This document shows positions 34,710 to 44,298 of a DNA stretch of 64,000 nt, in pieces; the first letter of the stretch is position 1; each line of letters starts with the position of its first letter. This DNA is from CAXBNB01 sp040151475 (GTDB lineage: Bacteria; Bacteroidota; Bacteroidia; Cytophagales; Cyclobacteriaceae). The translations under genes were made by a program, and so were the position numbers. Location: positions 119,570 to 183,569 of the forward strand of contig NZ_JBDKWG010000150.1 in assembly GCF_040151475.1 (NCBI RefSeq), in the 5' to 3' direction. The notes under the pieces were generated by a model. The model was not told the DNA's origin and ran no database searches. It saw only the letters and a program-made list of their open reading frames with translations.

Positions 34710-36227
34710 ATGGAAGAAAGAGAAGAATTATTCGGGCATCCCAAAGGGCTCTACATTTTATTTATGGTGGAGATATGGGAACGTTTCAGTTATTATGGAA
34801 TGCGTGCCCTATTGGCATTATTTGTAGCAGCTCCACTGGTTGGTATTAATCCCGGATATGGTTGGGACAATGAGCGAACTTTGGCATTTTATGGTTGGTA
34901 CACAATGCTTGTTTATCTTTCTTCAATTCCCGGAGGAATCTTGGCCGATAAATATATCGGTCAAAAGAAATCGGTAATGATTGGAGGCTTACTTTTAGTG
35001 ATTGGTCATTCAATTTTAGCTGTTGATGCGCAATGGGCTTTTTTTACAGGTTTGGCATTTATTATAGTAGGAGTTGGTGGGCTTAAAGCAAACATTTCTT
35101 CCATGGTAGGTGGACTTTATAAGCAGGGAGATTCCAGGCGTGATAAAGGATTTTACATATTCTATATTGGCATCAATATCGGTGCTTTTTTTGGATCATT
35201 GGCCACTGGGTATATGGCTGTAAAATATGGTTGGCATTATGGATTTGGTTTGGCAGGATTAGGAATGATTCTGGGGCAAATAGTATTTATGTGGGGAGGA
35301 AAGTACTTAAAAGGGATAGGGGAAGCTCCTGCTATTAGTACTAAAGAAGATTCTGAAACAACAAGCTTTGGGGAATTGCTTTCCAATTTGATGAAAAGCC
35401 CGAAGCAACTTGGAATTACACTGATTTTGATGGTACTAAGTGTTTTCTTAGCAATGACTTACGCATCCGGCATTGAAAAATATGCCTATTCGTTGCTCGG
35501 AATATTCCTTTCATGGGTATTTGGCTTTATGACCATGATCTATAATGATATAGATGAAGTAGAAAAGGACAAATTTTCTGTTTTGCTTTTATCTTTTTTG
35601 ATCGTCATTGTATTCTTAGGTGCTTTTGAGCAGGCTGGTGGATTGATGAACCTGTACACTCAGCAGAAAACAAATCGCATGATAGAATTTTTGAATTTTG
35701 AAGTACCTTCGGCATGGTTTCAATCTATCAATGCATTTTTCATTATCACATTAGGAACCGCTATTGCATCCTTTTGGATTTGGTGGCAAAAAATAGGAAA
35801 GGAATATTCTTCTATATTTAGAATGGCAGTTGGAGTAATAATCACTGGTTTGGGATTCGGATTTATGTCTATGGCTTCATTGGAATATTCAGCCAGTGGG
35901 AGTTCCGCAATGTTATGGTTGGTACTGGCTTATTTTCTACATACCGTAGGGGAGTTATGTACATTTCCCGTAGCACTTTCATTTATCACGAAAGTAGCAC
36001 CTGTTAAATACGTTTCTATCATGATGGGTGTTTTTTGGGCAGCAACCGGCTTGGGAAACAAAGTAGCCGGGTTAATTGGTGAATTTTCTCAGCAAGCAGG
36101 AGAGTTTGAGATATTTACTGGCATACTGGTGTTTTGTGCATTTTTCGGAATTTTGGTGATCCTGCTGTTGAAACCACTGAAAAGGTTGACCCACGGGGCT
36201 GATGAAGTTTCCTATGATGCTCATTAA
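34710..36227 (+). CDS. POT-family proton-coupled peptide transporter
   Basis: A 505-residue inner-membrane transporter of the PTR2/POT family (MFS fold). The E-x-x-E-R-F-S-Y-Y-G motif in helix 1 (MVEIWERFSYYGMRALLALF, residues ~16-35) is diagnostic for proton-coupled di/tripeptide uptake. The FYIFYIGINIGAFF motif of helix 5 and the GELCTFPVALSFITKVAP segment are also family signatures. It is a single gene, with a terminator-like hairpin lying between it and the leftward efflux operon. Confidence 0.93.
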   Translation: MEEREELFGHPKGLYILFMVEIWERFSYYGMRALLALFVAAPLVGINPGYGWDNERTLAFYGWYTMLVYLSSIPGGILADKYIGQKKSVMIGGLLLVIGHSILAVDAQWAFFTGLAFIIVGVGGLKANISSMVGGLYKQGDSRRDKGFYIFYIGINIGAFFGSLATGYMAVKYGWHYGFGLAGLGMILGQIVFMWGGKYLKGIGEAPAISTKEDSETTSFGELLSNLMKSPKQLGITLILMVLSVFLAMTYASGIEKYAYSLLGIFLSWVFGFMTMIYNDIDEVEKDKFSVLLLSFLIVIVFLGAFEQAGGLMNLYTQQKTNRMIEFLNFEVPSAWFQSINAFFIITLGTAIASFWIWWQKIGKEYSSIFRMAVGVIITGLGFGFMSMASLEYSASGSSAMLWLVLAYFLHTVGELCTFPVALSFITKVAPVKYVSIMMGVFWAATGLGNKVAGLIGEFSQQAGEFEIFTGILVFCAFFGILVILLLKPLKRLTHGADEVSYDAH

Positions 36228-36264
36228 AATACTCCTTTATTTTCTATAAAGAGGTTGAATACCA

Positions 36265-36293
36265 AAAATCCCTGCGTTAATCATTACGCAGGG
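36265..36293 (-). terminator. Terminator of the leftward RND efflux operon
   Basis: An 8-bp perfect stem, CCCTGCGT (36270-36277) and ACGCAGGG (36286-36293). Read on the minus strand it is followed by ATTTTTGGT, a U-rich tail, so it fits as the terminator of the DUF2892 gene, 28 bp after its stop. On the plus strand there is no U-run, although it may also slow transcripts from the POT gene. Confidence 0.65.
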
Positions 36294-36321
36294 AAGTCGT
36301 TTGGGTAAACATTGAATAATG

Positions 36322-36507
36322 CTATTTTTCAACTCCGCTTTTTCTGAGGATGTCATCCAACAAACACCATCTGCTCAGAGAAGATTGAAATAGATTGATA
36401 CCTACAAATGCTGTGAGTATGTACCAATATTCATTTACAAAATATCCCAAAGCCAGTCCGATTAAGACCATGCTGCCGGCAGCACCTCTTATTATTCTCT
36501 CTCTCAT
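36322..36507 (-). CDS. DUF2892 (YgaP-like) small membrane protein
   Basis: A 61-residue protein with two short hydrophobic helices (GAAGSMVLIGLALGYF and WYILTAFVGINLF) and a SRWCLLDDILRKSGV tail, matching the DUF2892 pattern of the membrane part of YgaP. No rhodanese domain is fused to it. It ends the efflux operon: the upstream PII-like gene stops 17 bp before it. Its role next to RND pumps is not established. Confidence 0.75.
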   Translation of the reverse strand: MRERIIRGAAGSMVLIGLALGYFVNEYWYILTAFVGINLFQSSLSRWCLLDDILRKSGVEK

Positions 36508-36524
36508 TTTATTATATATTTAGA

Positions 36525-36830
36525 TTAAACAAATTTTTCAACAGGCATTTGGAAAGCGTGAAATGGCCTGATTCTGTTCTTGCTTAAATTCAGTTTATTA
36601 ATATCTTTCAAAATAGCGTCCGCATCTTTTGTGTGTACAAAAGTGAAAAACATTACTGAAAAATCAGACTCTTTGTGATTTCCAAACCAGTTGGACATAT
36701 CTGCCACGTTTTCTTCTGTTTTAAATCCTTCAATATCTACTTTACTGAATATTGGGATTTTCATCTCCTTGAAGACTTTGTTCAGTTCTCCCTGGATTTC
36801 TTTAATGCCTAATACTATGATCAATTTCAT
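36525..36830 (-). CDS. PII-like small protein of the RND operon
   Basis: A 101-residue protein with a ferredoxin-like pattern, MKLIIVLGIKE at the N terminus and SDFSVMFFTFVHTKDADAIL in the middle, resembling PII/CutA-like and DUF3240 proteins that accompany metal-efflux RND genes. The T-loop of true PII (with the uridylylated tyrosine) is not obvious. It lies 36 bp downstream of the pump gene. It may modulate pump activity or bind metal or nucleotide; this is inference. Confidence 0.65.
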   Translation of the reverse strand: MKLIIVLGIKEIQGELNKVFKEMKIPIFSKVDIEGFKTEENVADMSNWFGNHKESDFSVMFFTFVHTKDADAILKDINKLNLSKNRIRPFHAFQMPVEKFV

Positions 36831-36866
36831 TTTTTTAGATGTTAAATGTTCAAAAGTTAAAACAGT

Positions 36867-39800
36867 CTATACTTCATCGGTTTCTGGTTGTTCCGGAGCA
36901 TTACCTTCTTTGTTATCAGTAATGAGCTCAAGTATTTCTACTACTGGTTCATATTTTTTTCTTTCTGTCATATAATAGATTAGCGGTACGATGATCAATG
37001 TAAGAAATGTGGAAGCAATAGATCCGCCCATAAGCGAAATGGCCAGGCCTTGAAAAATAGGATCAAAAAGAATGACTATTGCACCGATAACCACAGTGCC
37101 AGCTGTGAGCAATATTGGCGTGGTACGCACAGCACCTGCTTCTATTACAGCTTGTCCAATCGGTATTCCATCTTTCAATCTCAGGTTGATAAAGTCAATC
37201 AAGAGAATAGAGTTGCGAACCATTATTCCTGCCAGTGCAATCATTCCTATCATGGAGGTGGCAGTAAAGAATGCCCCAAAAATCCAGTGACCGACCAAGA
37301 TGCCAACAAGCGAAAGTGGAATAGCCACCATCATGACAAAAGGCACTTTGAAGTCCTGAAACCATCCAATGATCAATAAATAAATGATTACCAGTACAAC
37401 AGCAAATGCACCACCAAGGTCTCTGAAGACTTCATAAGTGATTTGCCATTCCCCGTCCCATTTTACACTAAAGTCCTGTTCCATAAAAGGCTGAGCTGTA
37501 TAGTATTCTTTAAGTTCATAGCCAGATGGGATTTCAATTTCTCCAAGGCGTTCTGAAGCATCCAATATGGCATATACCGGACTTTCAAGTTTACCAGCCA
37601 CATCGGCGGTAACATAGGTTACCCTTTTCTGGTTTTTCCTGAAAATACTTTTATCATGAAGGCCTTTTTCTACTTTTATAATATCTCCTAGTGCTACCAT
37701 GTCACCTTTCTGTGATTTAACATGAATTTTTTTCAGGTCATGCACTGTAGCCCTAGTGGACTCTTTGAGCCTTAAATTGATGGGAGTAGGGGACACTTCC
37801 ACATCATTGTGCAAATAGGATACAGTTGATCCTTCCAGAGATGTTTGGAGCACTCCGGCAACCTGTTGTGGAGATACATGAGCCAACATTGCCCGCTCTT
37901 TATCTACCTCAAAATTGTATTCCACCTGATCGTCTTCAACCATCCAGTCAACATCCACAACATCATCTACTTCAGAAAGTATTTTCATTACTTGCTTCGC
38001 AACTTTTTCCTGACCTTCCGGACTATTTCCATAGATTTCTGCAATAATTGTGGAGATCACCGGAGGGCCTGGTGGAACTTCCACTACTTTGACATTGGCA
38101 TTGTATTTTTTGGCAATATTCTGAATGTCAGGCCTCAACCTTTTGGCTATATCATGGCTTTGTTCAGACCTTTCTTTTTTAGGTAATAAATTGACCTGGA
38201 TGTCGGCCATGTTTCCGGATTTTCTTAAATCATAGTGACGAACCAACCCGTTAAAATTAATGGGTGAAGAAGTGCCTACGTAAGTTTGGTATTGAGTGAT
38301 TTCAGGCTGTTTTTTTAAGTAAGCCGCAATCTCTTTAGCAACCACCGATGTACGTTCCAATGTGGTGCCTTCAGGCATGTCTATCACTACCTGGAATTCA
38401 TTTTTGTTGTCGAAAGGCAACATTTTTACCGCTACCAATTTAAAGTACAATAATGTGAATGAAGCAAAAAGAAGTACAGTAATGGAACCTATAAATGTCC
38501 ATCGTTTCCAGGTTGATTTCAGCATAGGCTGCATTAACCGATTATAAGTCCTGTATATCCAGGTTTCTTCCAATACAAATTCTTTATCGTGACTTTTATC
38601 ATTCTGCAATAAATAATAAGCCAGATAAGGTGTGATTATCAGAGCTACCAAAAGAGAGAAAAACATAGCCAAAGAGGCACCTATAGGCATGGGGCTCATG
38701 TATGGCCCCATCAACCCTGATACGAATATCATAGGGAGTACTGCAGCTATTACCGTGAAAGTGGCAAGAATTGTAGGGTTTCCAACTTCATTAATCGACG
38801 CTATGGCTGCTTGTAAGAACGGCATCTTTTTCATTTTAAAATGCCGGTGCATGTTTTCTGCTATGATGATAGAATCATCGACAACTATACCCGTTACAAA
38901 CACAAGAGCAAATAAGGTGATACGGTTCAATGTGTATCCGAACAGGTAATAAACAAACAAAGTCAAAGCAAAAGTGACTGGTACCGAAAGAAACACAACC
39001 AATCCACCTCTCCATCCCATAGAGAGTGCAACCACTATGGTTACTGCGAATATTGCTGATGCCAAATGGATCAATAATTCCTTTACTTTATGTGATGCAG
39101 TCTCACCATAATTTCTTGTCACCTCAATTTTCACATCTGAGGGTATCAGATCCTTTCGCAGCATTTCTATTTTTCTCAAAATAGTGTCTGCTACATTCAT
39201 GGCATCAGCACCCTTTCTTTTAGCTACAGATATTGTCACTGCAGGAAATTCACCTTCAGGATTCCCTGTTTCTTTAGCTTCTCGTTTACTGTACCCAAAA
39301 GCAACATATTCCGATGGTATTTGTGGGCCATCCACTATGGTGGACACTTGTCTCAGGTATAATGGTGTTGAATTAACAACTCCTACCACCAAATTTTTTA
39401 TTTCCTCTGCATTTTTTAGGAAATTTCCTGTTTCAATAAGAAATTCCTTATCGTTGTTTTTTAACGAGCCAGCCTGAACTTGCTGATTAGCTTCCAAAAT
39501 GGTATTTTGGATTATATTGGGATCTAAGCCGTAGGCTGCCATTTTCTCCTGATCAAGAAGTATTTGCACCTGTCTGCTTCTTCCACCATAGATTTTAGTT
39601 TCACTTACTTCCTCAACTTTTTCTATTTCCAATGTAAGTTCCTCTGCAAGTCTTTTCAACTCAAAGTCGCTGTGTGTTTCACTCCACAGGGTAAGCCCCA
39701 ATGCCGGTACATCATCAATTGATCGGGTTTTGATCAAAGGGAAACTTACTCCAATTGGAGCTTTATCCATGTTTTTTCGCACTTCGTTGTACAACTTTAC

Positions 39801-40127
39801 TATGCTGCGTTCTATGTCTTCCCCTACGTAATACCTCACTACAATGAAGGCCATACCTTCCATAGATTGTGAATAAACATATTCTACACCTTGTATATTG
39901 GATAGATATGCTTCCATTGGTTTTACAACTCTGGATTCTATTTCTACGGCACTCGCCCCGGGATATTTGATAAAAATATCAGCAATGGGCACGTCTATCT
40001 GCGGCTCTTCTTCTTTTGGTGTCAATGTGGCACTGTAGATACCTACGGCCATAAAAGCCACCATTAAAAGAGGGGTAAGTTTAGAATTAATGAATTGTCT
40101 GGCAATATTTCCTGCTATTCCACTCAT
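36867..40127 (-). CDS. RND efflux pump, inner-membrane permease
   Basis: A 1086-residue ACR_tran family permease. Twelve membrane helices in the usual two groups, with large periplasmic loops after helices 1 and 7, are apparent. The proton-relay pair D-D lies in helix 4 (GIVVDDSIIIAEN, near residue 415), the arrangement of drug/hydrophobe (HAE-like) pumps and not the single acidic residue typical of heavy-metal pumps. It forms a tripartite system with the adaptor gene 2 bp upstream and the TolC-like gene before that. Substrate unknown. Confidence 0.92.
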   Translation of the reverse strand: MSGIAGNIARQFINSKLTPLLMVAFMAVGIYSATLTPKEEEPQIDVPIADIFIKYPGASAVEIESRVVKPMEAYLSNIQGVEYVYSQSMEGMAFIVVRYYVGEDIERSIVKLYNEVRKNMDKAPIGVSFPLIKTRSIDDVPALGLTLWSETHSDFELKRLAEELTLEIEKVEEVSETKIYGGRSRQVQILLDQEKMAAYGLDPNIIQNTILEANQQVQAGSLKNNDKEFLIETGNFLKNAEEIKNLVVGVVNSTPLYLRQVSTIVDGPQIPSEYVAFGYSKREAKETGNPEGEFPAVTISVAKRKGADAMNVADTILRKIEMLRKDLIPSDVKIEVTRNYGETASHKVKELLIHLASAIFAVTIVVALSMGWRGGLVVFLSVPVTFALTLFVYYLFGYTLNRITLFALVFVTGIVVDDSIIIAENMHRHFKMKKMPFLQAAIASINEVGNPTILATFTVIAAVLPMIFVSGLMGPYMSPMPIGASLAMFFSLLVALIITPYLAYYLLQNDKSHDKEFVLEETWIYRTYNRLMQPMLKSTWKRWTFIGSITVLLFASFTLLYFKLVAVKMLPFDNKNEFQVVIDMPEGTTLERTSVVAKEIAAYLKKQPEITQYQTYVGTSSPINFNGLVRHYDLRKSGNMADIQVNLLPKKERSEQSHDIAKRLRPDIQNIAKKYNANVKVVEVPPGPPVISTIIAEIYGNSPEGQEKVAKQVMKILSEVDDVVDVDWMVEDDQVEYNFEVDKERAMLAHVSPQQVAGVLQTSLEGSTVSYLHNDVEVSPTPINLRLKESTRATVHDLKKIHVKSQKGDMVALGDIIKVEKGLHDKSIFRKNQKRVTYVTADVAGKLESPVYAILDASERLGEIEIPSGYELKEYYTAQPFMEQDFSVKWDGEWQITYEVFRDLGGAFAVVLVIIYLLIIGWFQDFKVPFVMMVAIPLSLVGILVGHWIFGAFFTATSMIGMIALAGIMVRNSILLIDFINLRLKDGIPIGQAVIEAGAVRTTPILLTAGTVVIGAIVILFDPIFQGLAISLMGGSIASTFLTLIIVPLIYYMTERKKYEPVVEILELITDNKEGNAPEQPETDEV

Positions 40128-40129
40128 GG

Positions 40130-41206
40130 TTATATACTCTTGGTTATTTCAACTTTTGCGCCATCTGTTAATTTCGATTCAGAAGACAGAATGAATTGTT
40201 CACCTGCTTCGAGACCTGAAAGCACTTCCACACCTTCCGGATATTCTTTTCCCAATCTTATCCATCGCAACATGGCTTCTCCTTGTTGGTTTACTGTATA
40301 AATGCCGGACAATTGCCCTCTTTGAAATAGGGCATGCTGAGGTACAATTATTTTTCGTTCTGTATTTTTTAACAAGTTCACCCGTGCAAACATTCCCGGT
40401 TTCAGGTCTTTATTGTTTTCTTTTAATTGAACAATTACTCGATATTGTGTCCCTGAGAATGAAGTAGAAGGAACTATATATTCTACAAATCCTTCTAGAG
40501 GCTTTTTGCCAATATCATTGATTTCTATTTGAACAGAATCACCTTGATTGAATAAGCCAATTTCGAATTCTGGCACTGTGATTTCAATTTTCAGGTTATC
40601 CAATGATTCTAACATAATCAATGGGTTGCCCGGAGTAGCCATTGTTCCTTTGTTGACAAATTTTTGAGAAACAAATCCATTGATTGGAGATTTAAGGTTC
40701 GTATATCTCAAAAGTTCATTGATTTCTTTGATTGACTGATTTACAGATTCGGTTCTTGCCTTGCCTATTTCCTGCGCCGTACTAATGTCATCAAATTCCT
40801 TTTGTGTGGCACTGCCTTTATCATAAAGCCTTTTGATGCGTTCATAATTCTTTTGTGTATTGCTCAGTGCAGCCTCAGCTTCTGTAAGGGAAGCCTTTGC
40901 AGCGTCTAATTGTGATGAGATGTCATTGCTTCTTATTTTTAAAAGCAATTGTCCCTTTTTCACCGTTTCTCCATTGTCCACATAAACTTGCTCCACCTGT
41001 CCAATTACCTTGGTACTCAATGTCAATTTATCGTCAGCTTTTACTTTTCCTGGAAACTGGAACTGACCACTTTTTTCAAACGGAGCGACCTTTTGAACCA
41101 TTACTTTAAGTGGATTTACTACCTCTTCTTTGTTTTCACCAGGCTTGCAGGAAGATAATCCTAAAACTATTGTGAGTATCCAAATTGATATTTTTAACTT
41201 TTTCAT
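40130..41206 (-). CDS. RND efflux periplasmic adaptor (MFP) lipoprotein
   Basis: A 358-residue membrane-fusion protein. The lipobox LGLSSC (residues ~15-20) anchors it to a membrane. The order of domains is typical: a barrel-sandwich half (GKVKADDKLTLSTKVIGQVEQVYVDNGETVKKGQLL, in parts), a coiled-coil hairpin (~residues 90-165), the second lipoyl half (NLKSPINGFVSQKFVNKGTMATPG, in parts) and a beta-barrel domain. It bridges the permease and the TolC-like channel. It is 2 bp from the permease gene and 14 bp from the TolC gene. Confidence 0.92.
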   Translation of the reverse strand: MKKLKISIWILTIVLGLSSCKPGENKEEVVNPLKVMVQKVAPFEKSGQFQFPGKVKADDKLTLSTKVIGQVEQVYVDNGETVKKGQLLLKIRSNDISSQLDAAKASLTEAEAALSNTQKNYERIKRLYDKGSATQKEFDDISTAQEIGKARTESVNQSIKEINELLRYTNLKSPINGFVSQKFVNKGTMATPGNPLIMLESLDNLKIEITVPEFEIGLFNQGDSVQIEINDIGKKPLEGFVEYIVPSTSFSGTQYRVIVQLKENNKDLKPGMFARVNLLKNTERKIIVPQHALFQRGQLSGIYTVNQQGEAMLRWIRLGKEYPEGVEVLSGLEAGEQFILSSESKLTDGAKVEITKSI

Positions 41207-41220
41207 AATCTTTTATCCCA

Positions 41221-42585
41221 TTATTTTTTTTTAATAGTTATTTCCTTGTCTAGCAGCAATTCCAATTTGAAAATCAATTGCTGGTAAGTGTTTATACTTT
41301 GTAAGTGGCTTATTTTTCTTGACTGCAGATTTGATTGAGCTTGTAAAAGATCAGAGGTCTGTTCCATTCCTTCTTTAAACCGATCTTTCCTTACCCGGTA
41401 GGCCTCTTCTGCGTGTTGAGTTGCCATAACGGCTAAATCAATCTGTTTTTTTGCCAAGGTAAGGCCGGATCGAACTTTGCTCAATTCTCGCTTACTGGCT
41501 GACAGTCCTTCTTCATAGTCTATATCCGCCAGTTTTTTCTGATAAACGGCTTTCTGGATTTTGGCTAGGTTTTTTCCTCCTTTAAAGATGTCCCATTCTA
41601 ATTTTGCCCCCAGCAGGTAGTTGTTTGCATTGGCACCAAAAAAACCTGTATCGTTCCATTCGTAGCTTCCAAATGCGTTTAACCTTGGCAACATTGATCC
41701 TTTGGACGATTTGACCATTTGGTCACTGGCTTGCGTTTGTAGGTATTTTGCTTGAAGATCCGCACGACTCATGGGTATTTCAGTTGTTTCCAACAATGTG
41801 TTTTCCAATTCGATATTTGAAATGGAATCTATAGGATGAATCGTTACTCCTTCATCAAGGTGAAGGAAATGTGTAAAGCTGGAGTTGATATCACTTATCT
41901 GGTTGTCGATTGCGATGATGTCGCTTTCAATTTCAGTCAGCCTCATTTTAGCAGATAAAAGATCTGCTTTGTGGAGCATATCTTGTTCATACAAATCATT
42001 GGCAACCTTGTAATTTTCAAGTGTTGCTTTTAGCGAACTTTCCAATACTTTCTTTTTTTCATATGACAGATGCAATATGAAATAGAGGTTTTTAGCCTGA
42101 AGGTTTGCCATGCGTTTAGACCACTTTATATTAAGTTCTGCTGCATGTACTCCGATAGATGCCGCTTTTCGTGCAGAAATACCATCAGGATTTATTATGG
42201 GTTGCTCGGCATATATTCTGGTTTTAAAGTTGTTAATGGTACCTGGATCGTTCATAAGTGTTGGATTAAAATCCTCTGCTGAAACATTTTTTTGCTGTAG
42301 TTTAAAACCAAAGGCTGCCAACGGGTCTGAAGTGGTTATATATGTTTCGGACAGGTTGATACTTGGGAGAAATACTGAATTTGCAGCCTTTAAATTTGCG
42401 GTAGCTATTCCCATACTTTGTTCCACCTTTTGGATTTCCCAATTGTTTCTTTCGGCTAATTCTGTCGCTTCTGCAAGTGAAAGTGTTAGCACTTTTTGAC
42501 CAAAAGCGAATTGTATTCCCATAGCCAATAATAGGGTCAACATTAGTTTTAAAATGATCATATTTTTATATGTTAATATATTCAT
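41221..42585 (-). CDS. TolC-family outer-membrane efflux channel
   Basis: A 454-residue outer-membrane factor. After a signal peptide (ending FAFGQ) it has two repeats of long helices with short strands: LSLAEATELAERNNWEIQ near the N terminus and the second copy around residues 240-450. The C-terminal half shows LGAKLEWDIFKGGKNLAKIQ, a typical OEP strand and helix. The ATG at 42585 is used; a TTG at 42597 and a later ATG at 42561 are also in frame. It is the first structural gene behind the ArsR gene (18 bp gap). Confidence 0.9.
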   Translation of the reverse strand: MNILTYKNMIILKLMLTLLLAMGIQFAFGQKVLTLSLAEATELAERNNWEIQKVEQSMGIATANLKAANSVFLPSINLSETYITTSDPLAAFGFKLQQKNVSAEDFNPTLMNDPGTINNFKTRIYAEQPIINPDGISARKAASIGVHAAELNIKWSKRMANLQAKNLYFILHLSYEKKKVLESSLKATLENYKVANDLYEQDMLHKADLLSAKMRLTEIESDIIAIDNQISDINSSFTHFLHLDEGVTIHPIDSISNIELENTLLETTEIPMSRADLQAKYLQTQASDQMVKSSKGSMLPRLNAFGSYEWNDTGFFGANANNYLLGAKLEWDIFKGGKNLAKIQKAVYQKKLADIDYEEGLSASKRELSKVRSGLTLAKKQIDLAVMATQHAEEAYRVRKDRFKEGMEQTSDLLQAQSNLQSRKISHLQSINTYQQLIFKLELLLDKEITIKKK

Positions 42586-42603
42586 ATTATAATTCAAAAA
42601 AAG

Positions 42604-42900
42604 TTACATATTACATTTAGCCATACAGTCAACAACCGTCAGTACTTCTTTTAATTTCAAAGAATAGAGGATACATTTTCCTTCCCGTCTGTTGCTGAGG
42701 ATACCTTTGAGTTTCATATTATTTAAGTGATGCGAAATAAGGGATTGCTCAATATTCAATTTGTCACAAATGTCGCTTACAGATAGCGCCTCAGTGTCAG
42801 CCAATAGGCTAATAATACCTAACCTAACAGGGTGACCTATAGTCTTCAATATGAAGGCCACCTTTTCCATTTTTTCACTGTTTATTGCTATTGCTTCCAT
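42604..42900 (-). CDS. ArsR-family transcriptional repressor
   Basis: A 98-residue winged-helix repressor with HPVRLGIISLLAD, the recognition helix region IEQSLISHHLNNMKLKGILSNRREGK, and a C-terminal dimerisation helix. Cysteines are at positions 45, 76, 92 and 96 (C-x3-C in DCMAKCNM). The ELCVCDL metal motif of ArsR/CadC is absent; C45 lies in SVSDICDKL. It could sense metals or reactive sulfur or thiol compounds; I cannot choose. It heads the efflux operon and should bind the palindrome at 42926-42945 in its own promoter. Confidence 0.9.
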   Translation of the reverse strand: MEAIAINSEKMEKVAFILKTIGHPVRLGIISLLADTEALSVSDICDKLNIEQSLISHHLNNMKLKGILSNRREGKCILYSLKLKEVLTVVDCMAKCNM

Positions 42901-42920
42901 GTGATATAAATAATCCGCTC

Positions 42921-42952
42921 CAAATATATGATAAATTAATCATATGTACAAA
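42921..42952 (-). promoter_or_regulatory. Promoter of the ArsR-RND operon
   Basis: On the minus strand TTTG (42952-42949) and TATATTTG (42928-42921) are 20 bp apart, an exact match to the Bacteroidota TTTG-N19/20-TAnnTTTG consensus in both boxes. The -7 box ends 20 bp before the ArsR start codon. Confidence 0.75.
42926..42945. promoter_or_regulatory. ArsR operator palindrome inside the promoter spacer
   Basis: A 20-bp palindrome with one mismatched pair; the arms are ATATGAT and ATCATAT, spaced by six A/T bases. This layout resembles ArsR/SmtB operators (ATA...TGA-N6-TCA...TAT). It sits between the -33 and -7 boxes, so a bound repressor would block the polymerase. Confidence 0.65.
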
Positions 42953-43030
42953 TTTTCATACGTAATGCTTGAATAAAGAGTTGCCATAAAAAATCAATAA
43001 TTATAAAATGGCAACTCTATTTGAATTCGG

Positions 43031-44209
43031 TTAAAATTTTAATGAAACAGAATATCCAATCCACATTTTTAAATTTGTACCGGAGTATGTTTTGTTGAAA
43101 AAGGTCTTTTCGGCCAATCCTACAGTACCGTATTTTTTAGTCTCAGGGTCAACGACACGGGTTACATAGATGTTTAATACAGGGCCAGCATTAAGAGATA
43201 ATTTTCTGGCTATTTGATAACCAATGTTTAGATTGAAACGGTTGAGTAAATTGAGATCGTCTGAGTGACCTTCACTGGTGTTAATGGCATGAGATGATAG
43301 TTCAATATTCCCAAAAACATTATTATTAAAATTATGCTGAGTGCCCAGGCCAACTCCATAAGACCAGATAAATTCTTCTTTTGTTTCGACACCCGCAGAT
43401 AGGATGGTGTATAATGTTTTTGTGCCTGACCTGAAAACCAAATTGACATCTGTGACATCATTATTCTCAGTAGCAAATTGCACCAACCCGGATTTTACTA
43501 TGTTGATAAGGCCAATAGTGGCACCAGACTTTACCGAGTCAGCAATGTTTATTATTCCCACCTGAACACCTTTTACGGTTTTTGCTTTGTTTAAAAAGCC
43601 AGACCATTGCATCCCATTTATTTCATTGGATTTGTTAACAAACCCTGCCATTTGAAGGCCTTTTGAGTTGTTGGAAACATTTACAAAACCGGATATCTGT
43701 GCTCCTTTGATGTCTTCTGTGCTAATATTTGCAAATCCTGATATTTGAGAGCCTTTGATATTTCCTTTAGAAATATTAGTAAATCCTGAAAGTTGCCAGC
43801 CTTTTGTACTGTCGCCTGCATAATTTAAAAAACCGCTAATTTGAGCTCCTGTCAGTTCTCCTTTTACTATGTTGTTGAACCCTCCAAGTTGCAATCCAAT
43901 AGCAGATCCTCCGGCTGAATTGCCAAACCCTGCAATTTGTACTCCAGTGATATCACTCTTATCCACATTGTAGAAACCTCCCATTTCAAATCCTTCAAAA
44001 CTATATTCCGAACCTGCGAATAAATTGAAAGACAGTTTGTTTTGGTACATTTCGGCTGCACCATTACTGGTTCCGAATCCCGGTATTACAGTAGCTTGAA
44101 ATAAGCGTTCTTTTGATTTTTCATCCTCGTCTTTTCTTTTGATGGTTTCAGCAAATGCCGTAGAAAGATTGAGAATGGTAATTAGTCCTATGATAATTTT
44201 CGTTTTCAT
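43031..44209 (-). CDS. GxQxSGFxN-repeat outer-membrane-type protein without STN domain
   Basis: A 392-residue exported protein with a signal peptide (ending TAFA). Residues ~75-245 hold nine tandem repeats of about 20-23 residues with the core G-x-Q-[ILVMW]-[SAG]-G-F-x-N (for example GVQIAGFGN, GAQISGFLN, GSQISGFAN). The last repeat changes to GVQVGIIN. The C-terminal ~150 residues form a strand-rich domain ending in MWIGYSVSLKF, consistent with an outer-membrane barrel or anchor. It is a paralogue of the C-terminal part of the next upstream protein (44299-46110), repeat for repeat, and lies 90 bp downstream of it. I recall similar repeats in Leptospira LA_2272-type surface proteins. Function unknown. 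Confidence 0.8.
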   Translation of the reverse strand: MKTKIIIGLITILNLSTAFAETIKRKDEDEKSKERLFQATVIPGFGTSNGAAEMYQNKLSFNLFAGSEYSFEGFEMGGFYNVDKSDITGVQIAGFGNSAGGSAIGLQLGGFNNIVKGELTGAQISGFLNYAGDSTKGWQLSGFTNISKGNIKGSQISGFANISTEDIKGAQISGFVNVSNNSKGLQMAGFVNKSNEINGMQWSGFLNKAKTVKGVQVGIINIADSVKSGATIGLINIVKSGLVQFATENNDVTDVNLVFRSGTKTLYTILSAGVETKEEFIWSYGVGLGTQHNFNNNVFGNIELSSHAINTSEGHSDDLNLLNRFNLNIGYQIARKLSLNAGPVLNIYVTRVVDPETKKYGTVGLAEKTFFNKTYSGTNLKMWIGYSVSLKF

Positions 44210-44298
44210 ACCTTTTGTTTTTGAAACTTTTAATTGTTGTATATCAAAAACCAGAAAACAAAGTGCGTTTTTACCCCTACAAACAGATTGAAGAAAAA

